Below are positions 47,898 to 58,653 of a stretch of 64,000 nt of DNA, piece by piece. Within the stretch, counting starts at the first letter, position 1. Every line of letters begins with the position of its first letter. A program made the translations under genes and the position numbers. Under the pieces are notes generated by a model, which ran no database searches, had not been told where the DNA came from, and worked only from the letters and a program-made list of their open reading frames with translations. Origin of the DNA: Stentor coeruleus. Lineage: Eukaryota > Ciliophora > Heterotrichea > Heterotrichida > Stentoridae. The stretch spans positions 1-64,000 of the forward strand of contig MPUH01000315.1 in the NCBI GenBank assembly GCA_001970955.1. The letters run 5' to 3'.

Positions 47898-48274
47898 TTA
47901 AAATCCTATAACTTATCCCAAAAATTATCTAAATTTCTCATAAACCTTTAAAATAGGAACATTTATACTACTCTCTTCTATCTTCAATACTTATTATAAT
48001 TTATTTTTTATAAAAATTGCAAAATATCAAAATACCATCAGCATTTATTTAAAAAAAATCCAACAACTTCCAATCATTTCATTATTTCCATGAAAATTTC
48101 AAAACAATCATTAAACTATTAACCTAACACACAAAATATATCTAAAAATTTATATAGAAATTTCTTTATCTATAAGTAAATTTCTTTATAATACTAAACT
48201 ATAGATTATTATCTCTAAAAGTTTTTGTAATGTTTATCTAAAACATAAATTTAAAATGACTTATATTAGTATAA
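47898..48274. other. Intergenic, no feature seen
   Basis: Very A/C-rich at the right end, as upstream of other plus-strand genes here. No open frame. Confidence 0.5.
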
Positions 48275-49347
48275 ATGGAAAACAGGCCACCAGCAAAAAT
48301 CCGAAGGACTAGTTCTCTAGACACGAAAACCCTAGTATTCGTAGACCAAGAGCTCTCATCTTTTCATAGACCCCAATGCAAATGCACAAAAATCGGCAGG
48401 TATTTAAAAAAAAACTGTAACATAGACTGCCGAAGTAAATTTCCACAATCCTGTCCTTTAGCCCATAAATGGTGTCACATGTCTAAACTTCCCCCAAACC
48501 GTAGCGAGATTTATCCACAATCCTGTCTTTAGCCCATAAATGGTGTCACATGTCTCTAAATCCCCCAAACCGTAGCGAGATTTATCATCGATTATCTTTA
48601 GTAAATATAGAGTCAGAGAAATATTGTAAATATATTGAGCAAATTGAAATTGATTTGACTCGTACTTTTCCAGATATAGAGTATTTTACAATAGGTCAAG
48701 GTGTTGATTCAATGCGTAGAGTTCTTAAAGCTTTTGTTAAATATCATTATCAACTTGGATATGTTCAAGGAATGAACTATATTGTATGTGCATTACTTTG
48801 GCATACTTGTGAAGTTGATGCTTTTTGGCTTCTTGTAGTTATTATGGATGAGTATAAACTTAGAGAAAATTACCTTTTTCGCTTTCCAGGACTGACTAAA
48901 CATTGTGAATTGACTGAGCTTTTGCTATCTTTGTATATGCCAAAGCTCTACTCTCATTTTTCCAACCATTTTGTCATGGTACAAATGTTTGCAACGGACT
49001 GGTATTTGACAATTTTCACAAGTCTTGTCCCAATTGAATCATCATCATGGGTTTTCAACAGCTTTTTTAAAGATGGGTGGACTTTTGTATATAAATTCCT
49101 TATGACCTTAATGGAACGCCTTGAAGATCAGCTTCTCAAGAAAAATGACCGAATCGATATGCTTAGTTTGATTAAACCAATAGAACTTGTAAGCAATGAT
49201 AGTAAAAAATTTTTAACCTCTTTACAGAAACGCAGAGAAACATTGACTTGGGAAAAACTTATTGAGTCTTCAAATAAAAAAAATATAGATAAAAGGCATA
49301 TAGAAAACTTTCTTCAAAACTACCAAATGGAAATTTTTGTTGAGTAG
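48275..49347 (+). CDS. TBC-domain RabGAP interrupted by a 71/72-bp tandem duplication
   Basis: TBC proteins speed GTP hydrolysis by Rab GTPases with an arginine finger and a glutamine finger. Both are here: IEIDLTR (IxxDxxR motif) and GYVQGMNYI (YxQ motif), followed by FWLLVVIMDEYKLRENY and ATDWYLTIFTSLVPIESSSW, all typical. The N-terminal part (48275-48514, MENRPPAKIRRTSSLD...) includes a Cys-rich stretch. Bases 48443-48514 and 48515-48585 are near-identical copies, and the second copy brings a frame change and a TAG at 48530-48532. Dropping the second copy (71 nt) gives one continuous frame of about 334 codons. As written, the domain would need the internal ATG at 48550. The duplication may be an assembly error or a real allele. 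Confidence 0.85.
48443..48585. repeat. Tandem 72- and 71-bp duplication in the TBC gene
   Basis: The two units (starting ccacaatcctgtc) differ by one deleted base and a small change between tctaaactt and tctctaaat. The duplication shifts the reading frame. Confidence 0.9.
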
Positions 49348-49838
49348 TTGTGTTAAAGTATAAAATAATAGGATTGTTATAATTGATAAAGATTATAAAT
49401 AAAATTACTTTGTTGGATTAAGTGTTTATTTGTTAGTTTTTAAGATAAATCAAAGTTTTTTTATTTTTGCTAAGCCTTTCTTTATATTCATTTCAAATNT
49501 TTATTTGTTAGTTTTTAAGATAAATCAAAGTTTTTTTATTTTTGCTAAGCCTTTCTTTATATTTCTATATGTATATTGAGAATATTCTTCCCAACCCTAC
49601 AATGATATTTTCGTTTAAAGGGTTAAAATATTTTTTCTACATCTTTGGTAGTTGAATAATAAAAAATCATAAGGTGCTTAAGATTATAAAACTTTTTCAA
49701 GGTTTTCAAAATGTTCGACTCTAAAGATCTGAGTTTCTGAACAACAGTAAGGAAAAACTATGATAAATTTTATCAAAAGATTCCTATTAAATTATATATC
49801 TTATTCATAAAACTAAATAAATTATGCAAAAATAAGCT
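49348..49838. other. Intergenic with a single-N duplicated join at 49499
   Basis: Bases 49425-49488 and 49500-49563 are the same 64 nt (starting tttatttgttagtttttaag), with the N at 49499 near the joint. This is an unmerged contig overlap. Otherwise no feature is seen. Confidence 0.75.
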
Positions 49839-50912
49839 CTATCTTTTTGTGCCATATGCAATCAAGCATGGCTTTAGTTTTTTTATATTGAAAAAGGCGT
49901 TTAATTCATTAACTGAGTTCAGAATCAAGTCCTTTTCTTTAAATTCCCATCCTAAATAACATCTAAAAAGATTATAATATTTCAGATTATCTTTGAACAC
50001 AAGGGATATTAAATAATAATTCGTCCTTAGATTGTCTATAAAAAAATCTTCAAATCCACTTAAATCAACAAAAGAATCAGGGCTTTCATATTTTAATTCG
50101 AATAAAATCCATCCATTTGCTTTTAAAATTCGTGTTATAATAAGAGAATTATTTCTAGGACAATATTTTTGTGAAGGACATAAAGGGACTGTAATTCGAC
50201 TGTTTTCAAATAAAATTTCCCTTATTGATGCTCTTGTAGAATTGAAAATATTTATCGGGATCGTAAATCCATTAAGTGATAATAAAGACTTTTTATGTTC
50301 ATCACAATCACAAACCAATTCCTGAATTATATTTAAAAAAAAGGTTTTATGGGATATACATTCAGAATTACATGTTCTATCTGAAAATTCCCTGATATTC
50401 AAATGATGTAAGCAGTTCAAAAATATATTCAAACAATTAACAAAGCTAATCATAATAATATTTTTCTTATAAATTTGACAAATCTCATTATATATTCTTT
50501 GGGCTTTTTTATAATTTTTCCCTTCTATATGACTATTAATAGTACATTGTATGCATCCATTTCCACAAACATGTGAAAATATTCCCTCACAGAAATCTTG
50601 ATTTTTAGTTAAAAACTCCATAACATCATATAATATATAAGCATTCTCATCAATATTTATATCATCATCATCATCTTTACTTTCTAATCTGATTTCCTTA
50701 TGTTCATAATAGTCCTTTGGTGTATCCACTTTATAAACTATATTTGAAATATTAGGTTTTTCTATGTTTAGGCTGACTTTAACAAAAGGATTTTCTGTTG
50801 CTATCTCAGGCTTCGCAATATTTTTCAAAGGATTTCTAATGGCTTTACCTTTTATTGGGCAAACATGATTGGCTGATTTTACAGTAGCTTTACAAAAAAT
50901 ACATGTCTTCAT
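49839..50912 (-). CDS. Inactive USP-like (ubiquitin-specific protease fold) protein (357 aa)
   Basis: The pattern resembles the inactive USP53/USP54 and plant UCH-related proteins. The N-terminus has a small CxxC zinc motif (MKTCIFCKATVKSANHVC). Then comes NAYILYDVMEFLTKNQDFCE, in the place of the catalytic Cys box of active USPs (NSCFLNS...), but the catalytic cysteine is replaced. HVCGNGCIQC and CISHKTFFLNIIQELVCDCD match the zinc-ribbon-like blocks of that group. Near the C-terminus YYNLFRCYLGWEF stands where active enzymes have the His box, and no histidine is present. So the fold is likely kept but the protease activity lost, and it may bind ubiquitin or another partner. Distant similarity; I am fairly but not fully sure. 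Confidence 0.55.
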   Translation of the reverse strand: MKTCIFCKATVKSANHVCPIKGKAIRNPLKNIAKPEIATENPFVKVSLNIEKPNISNIVYKVDTPKDYYEHKEIRLESKDDDDDINIDENAYILYDVMEFLTKNQDFCEGIFSHVCGNGCIQCTINSHIEGKNYKKAQRIYNEICQIYKKNIIMISFVNCLNIFLNCLHHLNIREFSDRTCNSECISHKTFFLNIIQELVCDCDEHKKSLLSLNGFTIPINIFNSTRASIREILFENSRITVPLCPSQKYCPRNNSLIITRILKANGWILFELKYESPDSFVDLSGFEDFFIDNLRTNYYLISLVFKDNLKYYNLFRCYLGWEFKEKDLILNSVNELNAFFNIKKLKPCLIAYGTKR

Positions 50913-51270
50913 AATTTATTATATAAATGCATAAACTAATAGACTATTTTTATATTATAAGTAAAAATATGTTGTTATATATAAACAGATAATGAAATTT
51001 ACTACATTTTCCTTGCTATAAAAATCCTCATTCCCATCTTCTAATCATCCATCATTCAATCTAAAATCCCACATTAAAATTTTTTCCTAATAGCATTTCC
51101 TAATAATATTTCCTTTAAAATCCATATCATTATCATTTATATTAACCCAAAACATTATCATCTATTTCATCTCATCCCCAAAATAACATATATTTTTTTC
51201 CATATTTTATAAAAATCGACACTCTACCTTTTATACACTATTCCCGATCTAAAGCAAATATAAAATTTTA
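50913..51270. other. Intergenic promoter region
   Basis: Between the divergent USP-like and SKP1 genes. The right part is C/A-rich before the SKP1 start. No feature is seen. Confidence 0.5.
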
Positions 51271-51756
51271 ATGGCTGAAGTCAAACTTAAACTTGTGTCT
51301 TCTGAAGGAACAACTTACGAAGTTGAAGAATCTGTTGCATGTAAGTCCCAGTTAATCAAGAATATGGTCGAAGATGCAGGAACAGCTGAAGAAATCCCAC
51401 TTCCAAATGTTAAATCAGAAATCCTTGAGAAGGTTATAGATTATTGTAGACATTATAAGGATAGTTCTCCACAAGAGATTGAAAAACCATTAAAATCAGC
51501 TATGCTAAGTGAAGTTGTATCAGCCTGGGATGCTAATTTTGTTGAATTAGAACAAGAAACTTTATTTGAACTTATTCTTGCTGCTAATTACTTAGATATT
51601 AAAACCTTACTTGATCTTACATGTGCTAAAGTAGCTTCTATGCTTAAAGGAAAAACAGCAGAAGAGATCAGAAGACAATTTAATATAGAAAATGATTTCA
51701 CACCTGAAGAAGAAGCTCAAGTGAGAGAAGAAAATAAATGGGCTGAACTTGAATAG
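51271..51756 (+). CDS. SKP1: SKP1, SCF ubiquitin-ligase adaptor (161 aa)
   Basis: SKP1 links F-box proteins to cullin-1 in SCF ligases. The BTB/POZ-type N-terminal half has the family pattern (VKLKLVSSEGTTYEVEESVA, then IPLPNVKSEILEKVIDYCRH), and the C-terminal half is the F-box-binding helices, with ELILAANYLDIKTLLDLTCA, MLKGKTAEEIRRQFNI and the ending EEEAQVREENKWAELE. The usual C-terminal WC(E/D) is replaced by a WAELE ending. Length equals the family norm. The gene has no introns. Confidence 0.97.
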   Translation: MAEVKLKLVSSEGTTYEVEESVACKSQLIKNMVEDAGTAEEIPLPNVKSEILEKVIDYCRHYKDSSPQEIEKPLKSAMLSEVVSAWDANFVELEQETLFELILAANYLDIKTLLDLTCAKVASMLKGKTAEEIRRQFNIENDFTPEEEAQVREENKWAELE

Positions 51757-52506
51757 ACTATGATAGATAAATAGAATTATGGACTTTTTGATAAGAGATG
51801 AGATTATAGGGTTGTTTGTTAATTGATACACTGAGATATTGGCATGAGTATTAGAAATATTTTAAGTTAAAAGAAGGGTTTATTGGGATTTTTTAATGAA
51901 AAAAATAGTTAAGATGAACTTTTTTTGGGTTTTTTGACTAGAATTTTATTTGATGCTATTGATTAAATAGATAATTTTATTGTGAGGAATTTATAGAGTT
52001 TGGGTTGGAGTTATAATAATAGTTTTTTTAGAGATGGGTTTAATAAAATAGATATTTTATAGTGCGATTATAAAAGTATGTAATTTATAATAATAATGCT
52101 ATCGTGATAAATAATTTAAAGCAATAAATATATGTATATACTTAAAAAAAAATTATCCAATAATCAATTGTAAAAAAATCTACAAAATCCTATAGCATAT
52201 ATTGCGAATTTTAGCTAAAACTATCTTAAATAATCATAACTTTCTCTATCCCAAAATGTAATAAATACTATTTTCCTTCTTCCAATAATTAAAATTACTC
52301 CAAAAAAATTCTTAAAAGTTTTTTCCTCTATCAAAATCACTACATAACCAATTAAAACCAATAAACCTAAAAATATCCAAATAAATCTAATCATCAAAAA
52401 ACCCCTAAACTAAACAAATTATTTAATCTATAAACCTTTCATCCTTATTAATACAAGAAAATGTCAATTACTATCTATCCAAAACTCATGGGTTTTTTTT
52501 TTTAAA
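51757..52506. other. Intergenic between convergent genes; composition switch
   Basis: The left half (3' of SKP1) is G/T-rich on the plus strand and the right half (3' of the minus-strand kinesin) A/C-rich, so each gene has a G/T-rich 3' flank on its own strand. No gene seen. Confidence 0.5.
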
Positions 52507-54759
52507 TTACATCATATCATCACTAGTAAAAGAGCTTTGGTTCAACAACGAATATCCTCTTTCATGACTAAATCCCCCATGTATTGTTCTTTTAATATTC
52601 CCAGAAATATTCCCTCTCTTCCTTTCTTTAGAATTTTGGATTTTCACAAGTTCTTCTTGAACAATAGCAAATTTCTGCTCAGACTCTTCATACTTATTTT
52701 TAAAAGTACTTACCTGATCCTCAAGATTTTTTATCTTATCATTAACCCTAGAGAGTTTTTTCTCTGCTAAAGTTTTTTCAACAGAAATCTGTGATTTCTG
52801 ATTAATAAGATTGTGATACATCAAAGTAAGTTGTTCTAAATTTCTTTCTAAAGTATCTGTTTTTCTTTTTAAAGCCCTTTCACCTTCACTCATATAACTT
52901 TCCAAGTTTTTATAACTTTCATTTGCATCATCTAAAGCCATTTCAAGTTCAATTATCCTATCAACTCTAGCTTGTAAATCTTTCATTATGTTTTTTCTTT
53001 CTTCAGACCATTTATCTTTTTCTTTCCTTGATATCTCCTCCCTAATAATTTCCTGAACTTTAACTTCAGGGCATTTTTTGTTTATAACCTCATTCAGATT
53101 ATGCCTTAGTTGGAAAATATCTTTTTCACTTACCATATGCATTTCTTTTTCTTTTTTCAACATGTTTTTCAGCTCATCAATTCCACTTTTATTTGTTGTT
53201 TTATTAGGAGTTTTTTCAGGTATCGCCATATAAATATTTTTTTCATTTAGTTTCTGTTCAAGGTCTATGATTTTCTGACTAGCTTGATGGATTTCTTTTT
53301 CTAATGATTCTTTCGTAACTGTTAATCTTTCTATAACATTTTCTTTTTCCTCACAAACTTTTTCATGTTTTTGTATTTTTTGTTTATATTCTTGGTTTTG
53401 CTTTGTGACAACATCGGCTATAGCTTTACTATGATTTATTTCATCAACATGCATCTCAATTTCAATCCTAAGTTTACCTGTAATTTTAACTTCCTCAGCT
53501 AGTTTTGTCCTTGTATCTTCAAGTTCAGCTATCATTTCCTCATATTCATTTCTAGTATCTTCAGTATCAACATTAGCTTGTTCTTCTTTATTCTCAGTCA
53601 TCGGCACTTTACCTCCTGAATTCGATAAACTTTCTTCTAATATTTTTATTTTCCTATCTCTTTTAGCTATTTCCTCTCGACATTTAGCAAGCATAAGTTT
53701 TAATTCAGCAACAGTATATTCTCTATTTACCTTAGGTTTATTTTTTATAGCTTTAGCTCTCATACCAAATCTTAAAGTACTTAAAGTTTCTGCTTCGTTA
53801 TATGGAGATGGAGAACAGGTTATTATAAGACTTGTTTTAGAGTTACCACCTAAAGAATCTTGAAGAACACGAGTAAGTTTTGAATCACGATATGGAATAT
53901 GAGTTGATTTTCCATCTGTTAAAGAATATATGACTAAACCAAGCATGGTTAAAGATTTGTTGATATTTTTAGCTTCTTCTAAACGTTTACCTACAACATT
54001 GGTTTTCCCAACCTTTTCTGAACCGGCTAAATCTACAAGGTAGAGTTTTCCAGTTTTCGAAATATAGTCACGTTTGTTTGTTTGGGTTATAACAAGTGAG
54101 AAAAGCGAATGAGAACGAGATGAGACTTCATTCATATCAGTATGACCAACTTTCCTGTTATCCAAGCCAACTTTCATAAGTTCATGAACCTCACTCGCTG
54201 AAGATACATACACTTCTGTGAGTTCAGCAATAAAAATACCTCTAGTCTTATCTTCATGAATTTTCATATTTTCCTTACTCGGTTCAAGTAAGTCTCTGAT
54301 TTTTTCCATATAAATCTCACAATAACTTACTTTTATTTGATACTCAATACATGGATCAGCATTAGATATTTGCTCAAATACAGTTAAAATCATACGTGGT
54401 ATAATACCCATAAGTTCATTATCATCTAATTTTATCCCACTCATTGTATATGTTTTTCCAGATGATGTTTGTCCATAAGCAAAAACTGTACCATTAAAAC
54501 CTTGCATAACAGCTTCAACTATTGGTTTGGATGAAACATTGTAAACATCTACTTGCTTGGAATTGTGATCAAAAATATGGTCAAAACCAAACTTTAGTGG
54601 CTCGCCGTATTCGTATTGAGAGATGATCTTCAAATTTTTGTGGTCTTCGTTGTACTCAACGCAAAGATCTTCAGAAATTTCTAGTTCTTTCTCGTTTAGA
54701 GGACGAAATCTGCATATAACTAAAATGTTGGCACTAGAGCTTTCTTCGTGTGCTTCCAT
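52507..54759 (-). CDS. KIF5: Kinesin-1-like motor heavy chain (750 aa)
   Basis: The motor domain is at the N-terminus (residues about 9-345): VICRFRPLNEKE, the P-loop GQTSSGKT at 96-103 followed by YTMSG, switch I NEVSSRSHSLF, switch II LVDLAGSEKVGKT and HIPYRDSKLTRVLQDSLGGNSKT. These fit kinesin-1 (KHC/KIF5) best. The neck and stalk are a long coiled coil to about residue 720, and the tail is short (RGNISGNIKRTIHGGFSHER). N-terminal motors move towards microtubule plus ends and in kinesin-1 carry cargo. The TPR array at the window's left edge is of light-chain type, but it lies 50 kb away and is broken, so no link is implied. There are no introns. Confidence 0.94.
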   Translation of the reverse strand: MEAHEESSSANILVICRFRPLNEKELEISEDLCVEYNEDHKNLKIISQYEYGEPLKFGFDHIFDHNSKQVDVYNVSSKPIVEAVMQGFNGTVFAYGQTSSGKTYTMSGIKLDDNELMGIIPRMILTVFEQISNADPCIEYQIKVSYCEIYMEKIRDLLEPSKENMKIHEDKTRGIFIAELTEVYVSSASEVHELMKVGLDNRKVGHTDMNEVSSRSHSLFSLVITQTNKRDYISKTGKLYLVDLAGSEKVGKTNVVGKRLEEAKNINKSLTMLGLVIYSLTDGKSTHIPYRDSKLTRVLQDSLGGNSKTSLIITCSPSPYNEAETLSTLRFGMRAKAIKNKPKVNREYTVAELKLMLAKCREEIAKRDRKIKILEESLSNSGGKVPMTENKEEQANVDTEDTRNEYEEMIAELEDTRTKLAEEVKITGKLRIEIEMHVDEINHSKAIADVVTKQNQEYKQKIQKHEKVCEEKENVIERLTVTKESLEKEIHQASQKIIDLEQKLNEKNIYMAIPEKTPNKTTNKSGIDELKNMLKKEKEMHMVSEKDIFQLRHNLNEVINKKCPEVKVQEIIREEISRKEKDKWSEERKNIMKDLQARVDRIIELEMALDDANESYKNLESYMSEGERALKRKTDTLERNLEQLTLMYHNLINQKSQISVEKTLAEKKLSRVNDKIKNLEDQVSTFKNKYEESEQKFAIVQEELVKIQNSKERKRGNISGNIKRTIHGGFSHERGYSLLNQSSFTSDDMM

Positions 54760-55228
54760 TGTATATTAAATATATATTGATTTTTATGTTTAGATGATTG
54801 GGGAGAAGTTTGATGAAGATGATCGGGCTTTTAAGGATTGGACTTTTATTAGGATTTTATTTGATTTTTGGTTTTAATGTAAAAGCATAGCCATACAACT
54901 ATAAAACTCCTTTAAAACCACTTTATAAATAAATGCTAATATTTCTGCTCCAAACTTTTTTTATTCAACTCAACTAAACCTTATTACCATGCGTGTTTTA
55001 TTTTTTACCTTCAAATTTTATCTAAACTATATAAAAATCAAATAGCATACTATAAAATAATAAATAAAAGTAACTTACTAGTTTTTCCAATATTTTTTTA
55101 AACACCCAACATAATCACTAAAACATCATCTATTGTCAAGATTTTACATAAAAATCTCAAACTCCAATATAACAACAATAAATGGTTTTCTCTTAGAAAT
55201 ATTTTAAAAATTACATAAATAAGAATAA
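54760..55228. other. Intergenic between divergent genes; composition switch
   Basis: G/T-rich next to the minus-strand kinesin, then A/C-rich before the plus-strand DHHC gene. No gene is seen. Confidence 0.5.
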
Positions 55229-56028
55229 ATGGCAAACTATGAAATCCTCATGTGTTTACTTGTAAGAGTTATCTTTAGACTTGGTTTTTGCTTATCTTTC
55301 CTGGCATAGTTATTACAAAGTACTGTTTATTGATATGGTTTACAAGCCTAGATACCCCTTATGGGATATCCCCTATAGGAATATTTTACTTTATCCTGTT
55401 CTATTCATCCTTATTCTTAGCTTTATTAAGCCATATACGTTGTTGGCTAAGCGATCCAGGCTATACTCCTAAAATTTTCCCTTTAAAGCCAAATCCAATA
55501 TTTTGTTATATATGCAAACAACATAAACCTTTAAGATCTCATCATTGTAAAGTATGTAATAAATGCATACACAAAATGGATCATCATTGTATATGGGTCA
55601 ACAACTGTATTGGTGCTTTAAATCAAAAATTCTTCCTTTTATTTCTTTTATATACTGCATTAAGTAGTATTATTGCACTTGTTATACTTATGCATAATTT
55701 TGTTATGATTTATGAGGTTAAAGATAAAAATTATAATTTTATTGGAGCTGTTTTGGTTTCCCTTGTAGCTTTTGAAAGTATCATTTTTGTTATTTTTACT
55801 GGAGATTTTTTAATTGAACAATTGGAAAGTATTAAGGATAATCAGACTTGTGTTGAGAGTTATCAGTATAAAAGAGGCTTGCCGAAACCTTTTGAGGTTA
55901 ATTTTAGATGTGTGTTTGGGAATGATTTTAGATTTTGGCTTTTACCTGTTGGGTCAGATGCTCGTGTGGACTGGGAAGAGGAAATTATTATGGAAAGGAG
56001 TGTCAGTGAGAGGATGAAAGATTTATAA
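55229..56028 (+). CDS. DHHC palmitoyltransferase, two exons, 260 aa
   Basis: DHHC enzymes attach palmitate to cysteines of membrane-associated proteins. The Cys-rich domain reads FCYICKQHKPLRSHHCKVCN then KCIHKMDHHCIWVNNCIG, with the catalytic DHHC at about residues 112-115. Hydrophobic segments lie before it (two) and after it (two), the usual four-pass layout, and the tail is charged. The start is the ATG at 55229 (MANYEILMCLL), joined across a 17-nt intron at 55262-55278 to TWFLLIFPGIVITKYC. Exon 1 is only 33 nt. Without the splice there is no ATG before the membrane segment in this frame. The substrates could include the MGC/MGSCC proteins coded nearby, but that is only inference. Confidence 0.9.
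55262..55278 (+). other. 17-nt intron (gtaagagttatctttag)
   Basis: It is 2 nt longer than the other introns. Its removal keeps the frame between an 11-codon first exon and the DHHC body. It is inferred only from frame and GT...AG. Confidence 0.7.
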
Positions 56029-56480
56029 GTAGTTTTAGTTATAGGATTATTGAGGAAGTTTGATAAGAAAATAGTTTTTTAGGTGTGAATAAAAAGTTTT
56101 TGAGTAGGATGATATATGGGTAAGTTATTATAAAGGTTTTTATATTAGTATAAGAATGGATTTATTAAGATTTTTTGGAGTTAGATATAGTTAGAACTAT
56201 ATATAATCTAATTTATGATTCTTATCTGAAGAAAAAATCAGTTAAGCAAAATAGGTTTAAATTTTTATAGGAATTCTACTGTAAATATCTAAAAAATCAA
56301 GTTATTATTATTTCACCCTAATCTAACACTTTCTTAACCATAATCACCAAAACCTTTAACCATTTTATAAACTATAAAAAAATACCTAAAAATCCTAAAA
56401 TCATCAAGACGAAACTTTCCTCTATTATAAATCCACTATTTTTATATTATTTATTCACACTTCCAAATTTTTTAAATCTT
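56029..56480. other. Intergenic between convergent genes
   Basis: G/T-rich left half, A/C-rich right half. No feature is seen. Confidence 0.5.
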
Positions 56481-57629
56481 TTATTCAACTGAAGCTATAG
56501 ACTCCTTTGAGCTTTCATAAAAATGTGAGTGATTAACTTCAATCTCACTAATACTGTCAAGATAACTAGGTTTAATCTTATAACACAAAGCGTTTTCATA
56601 ATCATTCTTAATCTCAGTCGTCAAATCATCAAAAAATCCTTTTTGCATATAATCAATCCTATTATCAAGTTTCTCTTTTTCCATAAGCAACCGACAATTA
56701 ACCTTATGTTGTTTCAGATTTTCTTCTGATATTTCCTTTAATTTCCTACTTTTTTTCTCAAAATCCTCTTTAAGTTCCGCAATCTGATTTTTCTTCTGAT
56801 TTATTCCAATTTCCTCATCCGGGTTTTCAATCTCCATAAAATCCCTTTCAATTTGACTTAAATCCAGTTGTGGTAAAGCTTTATCGCTAATAAAATCAAA
56901 TCCTTCTAAATTCCTATTTTTCTCTGCATTAGCTTTTCTATTAACTGGATTTATAACAAGTGCTTGGATTTTTATAATCCCTTTAATTAAATTTCCTTTC
57001 AATTCTTCTAGTTCATTTTTATGGGTTTCGAAAAAATATATCTCCCGAGCTCGTTCTTGTATTAATTCTCTTATTTCTTCAATCTTGCTATACATATCTA
57101 ATACATTAACATTAGGTTTTACTTGTATAATAAACTTAGATTTGTTAGCAATTGATGCTTCACTTTTTAGTACTGAATTAAGATTAGACAAATCTTCAAT
57201 GATCTTATTTTTCCTATCATTCTGAAACTGTAATTCTGATGTTTGTTCTTTATAGTCGTTGATAATTTCCTGATGTCTTAAAGAAAACTCATTATAAATC
57301 TGTTCATTTAATAAATTACGAATTTGAAGCTCGTTTCGTTCTTCTATGGTTTTTTCTACCTGATCTTCAAGTATTCGGATTTCAGACATTAGTTGCTCTA
57401 TAGCTTTTGGTGAACCAACAGATTCAGCTGCTGTGTCTTCAAAGGAATCGTTTGTTTTTGAAAACACTAGACTGTTGACAATTTGCTTGTTGAGTTTTAG
57501 ATTAGTTTGCAAATCCTCAATACGTGATTTTAAAGAGCTTATGTCCATATCTTTGTCATCACGCTTAAAGGTTTTGTTTAATATGAAACTCTGATATTCG
57601 TTACTGAGGTTAGCTGAAACTTCTTGCAT
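56481..57629 (-). CDS. Coiled-coil protein of unknown function (382 aa)
   Basis: Almost the whole protein is heptad-rich helix, for example MSEIRILEDQVEKTIEERNE near residue 80 and IAELKEDFEKKSRKLKEISE near 290. Residues about 165-205 include YSKIEEIRELIQERAREIYF. The tail is acidic and Ser-rich (YESSKESIASVE). There is no enzyme or membrane domain. The length and style suit a structural, basal-body or cytoskeletal protein, but no family is recognised. The gene has no introns. Confidence 0.75.
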   Translation of the reverse strand: MQEVSANLSNEYQSFILNKTFKRDDKDMDISSLKSRIEDLQTNLKLNKQIVNSLVFSKTNDSFEDTAAESVGSPKAIEQLMSEIRILEDQVEKTIEERNELQIRNLLNEQIYNEFSLRHQEIINDYKEQTSELQFQNDRKNKIIEDLSNLNSVLKSEASIANKSKFIIQVKPNVNVLDMYSKIEEIRELIQERAREIYFFETHKNELEELKGNLIKGIIKIQALVINPVNRKANAEKNRNLEGFDFISDKALPQLDLSQIERDFMEIENPDEEIGINQKKNQIAELKEDFEKKSRKLKEISEENLKQHKVNCRLLMEKEKLDNRIDYMQKGFFDDLTTEIKNDYENALCYKIKPSYLDSISEIEVNHSHFYESSKESIASVE

Positions 57630-58653
57630 GTATAAAATTATACCATTCTTAATTTGAAAGCATATTGATTAATATTCTGATGGATTATTATTTAGGATTT
57701 TTAACAAGGTTTTATAAGGGGCTTTTTAGGTTAGGGTTTAGGAGGAGTTTTTATGATTTTTAAGACTTTTGTAGTTGAAGAAGAAGAATATTATTTTTGT
57801 AGTTGAAAAAGAAAAAGAAAAATGAAACTTTTTTGAGTTTTTAGGATGAAGTTAGGATTTTTAGAGCAGGTTTAGGGTTTATTTATGATTTTTGTCAGGA
57901 TTGGGATAGTAGGAATGATGATTTGGGAAAAATGTTATGATTTTTTCAGGAAATTGTTAGAGTTTGGGTTATGAATTGTAAAATGATAGGATTTGTGGAA
58001 TTTAAGATAGGGTAGTGCTAGGCTTGAAGGAGATATTGATTTTTTTATAAGTTAAAGGGTATATAATAAACTAAACAATTATATATACTTTTTTTAAAAG
58101 CAGTAACATAAAACTTATAATTCTTGTTTACTTAACTTTCAGATAATATTCTAATTCAATAAGTCGCTTGACACTGGAAATTATTAAAATTATCTTAACT
58201 AGCCTATAAGTCCTAAAAATTCCCTAAAAATAAATAAAAATCACCATTCAATATCTTAATTTTTTGTCTTATTTTATAAATTCTTAACTTAATCAATAAT
58301 TTTTTCTATATATAAAACTCTGTAACCCATAATAGCATCAATATATCTAAATACAATCTATAATATATATAAAATTCCTATCTACTATCATAAAAAATTA
58401 TATTATCACTAATTAATACATTGTCAATAAAGCCAATATTAAAAAACATATTATTACCCATCTTACAATCTTTTATTTATCATTTGTTTTTCTAATTCCT
58501 CACATTTTCTAATCATTATAATCTATTATCTACAAAAATCAACTATTATATATTTTCATGTATTTTGGACATAGATTGGATTTCCCTTTCTTTAATTTCC
58601 ACTTTATCCTTTACTTATCTTCATTTATCCAATCACTTTATCCTCTTTAATAG
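57630..58653. other. Intergenic, composition switch, no gene
   Basis: G/T-rich from 57660 to about 58050, next to the 5' end of the coiled-coil gene, then A/C-rich to the 3' end of the pseudokinase gene. No open frame is seen. Confidence 0.5.

Noticed and set aside
52507-54759. Kinesin heavy chain and the TPR array as a heavy/light chain pair
   Set aside because: They lie 50 kb apart, and the TPR array is broken and of a common, multi-use type.
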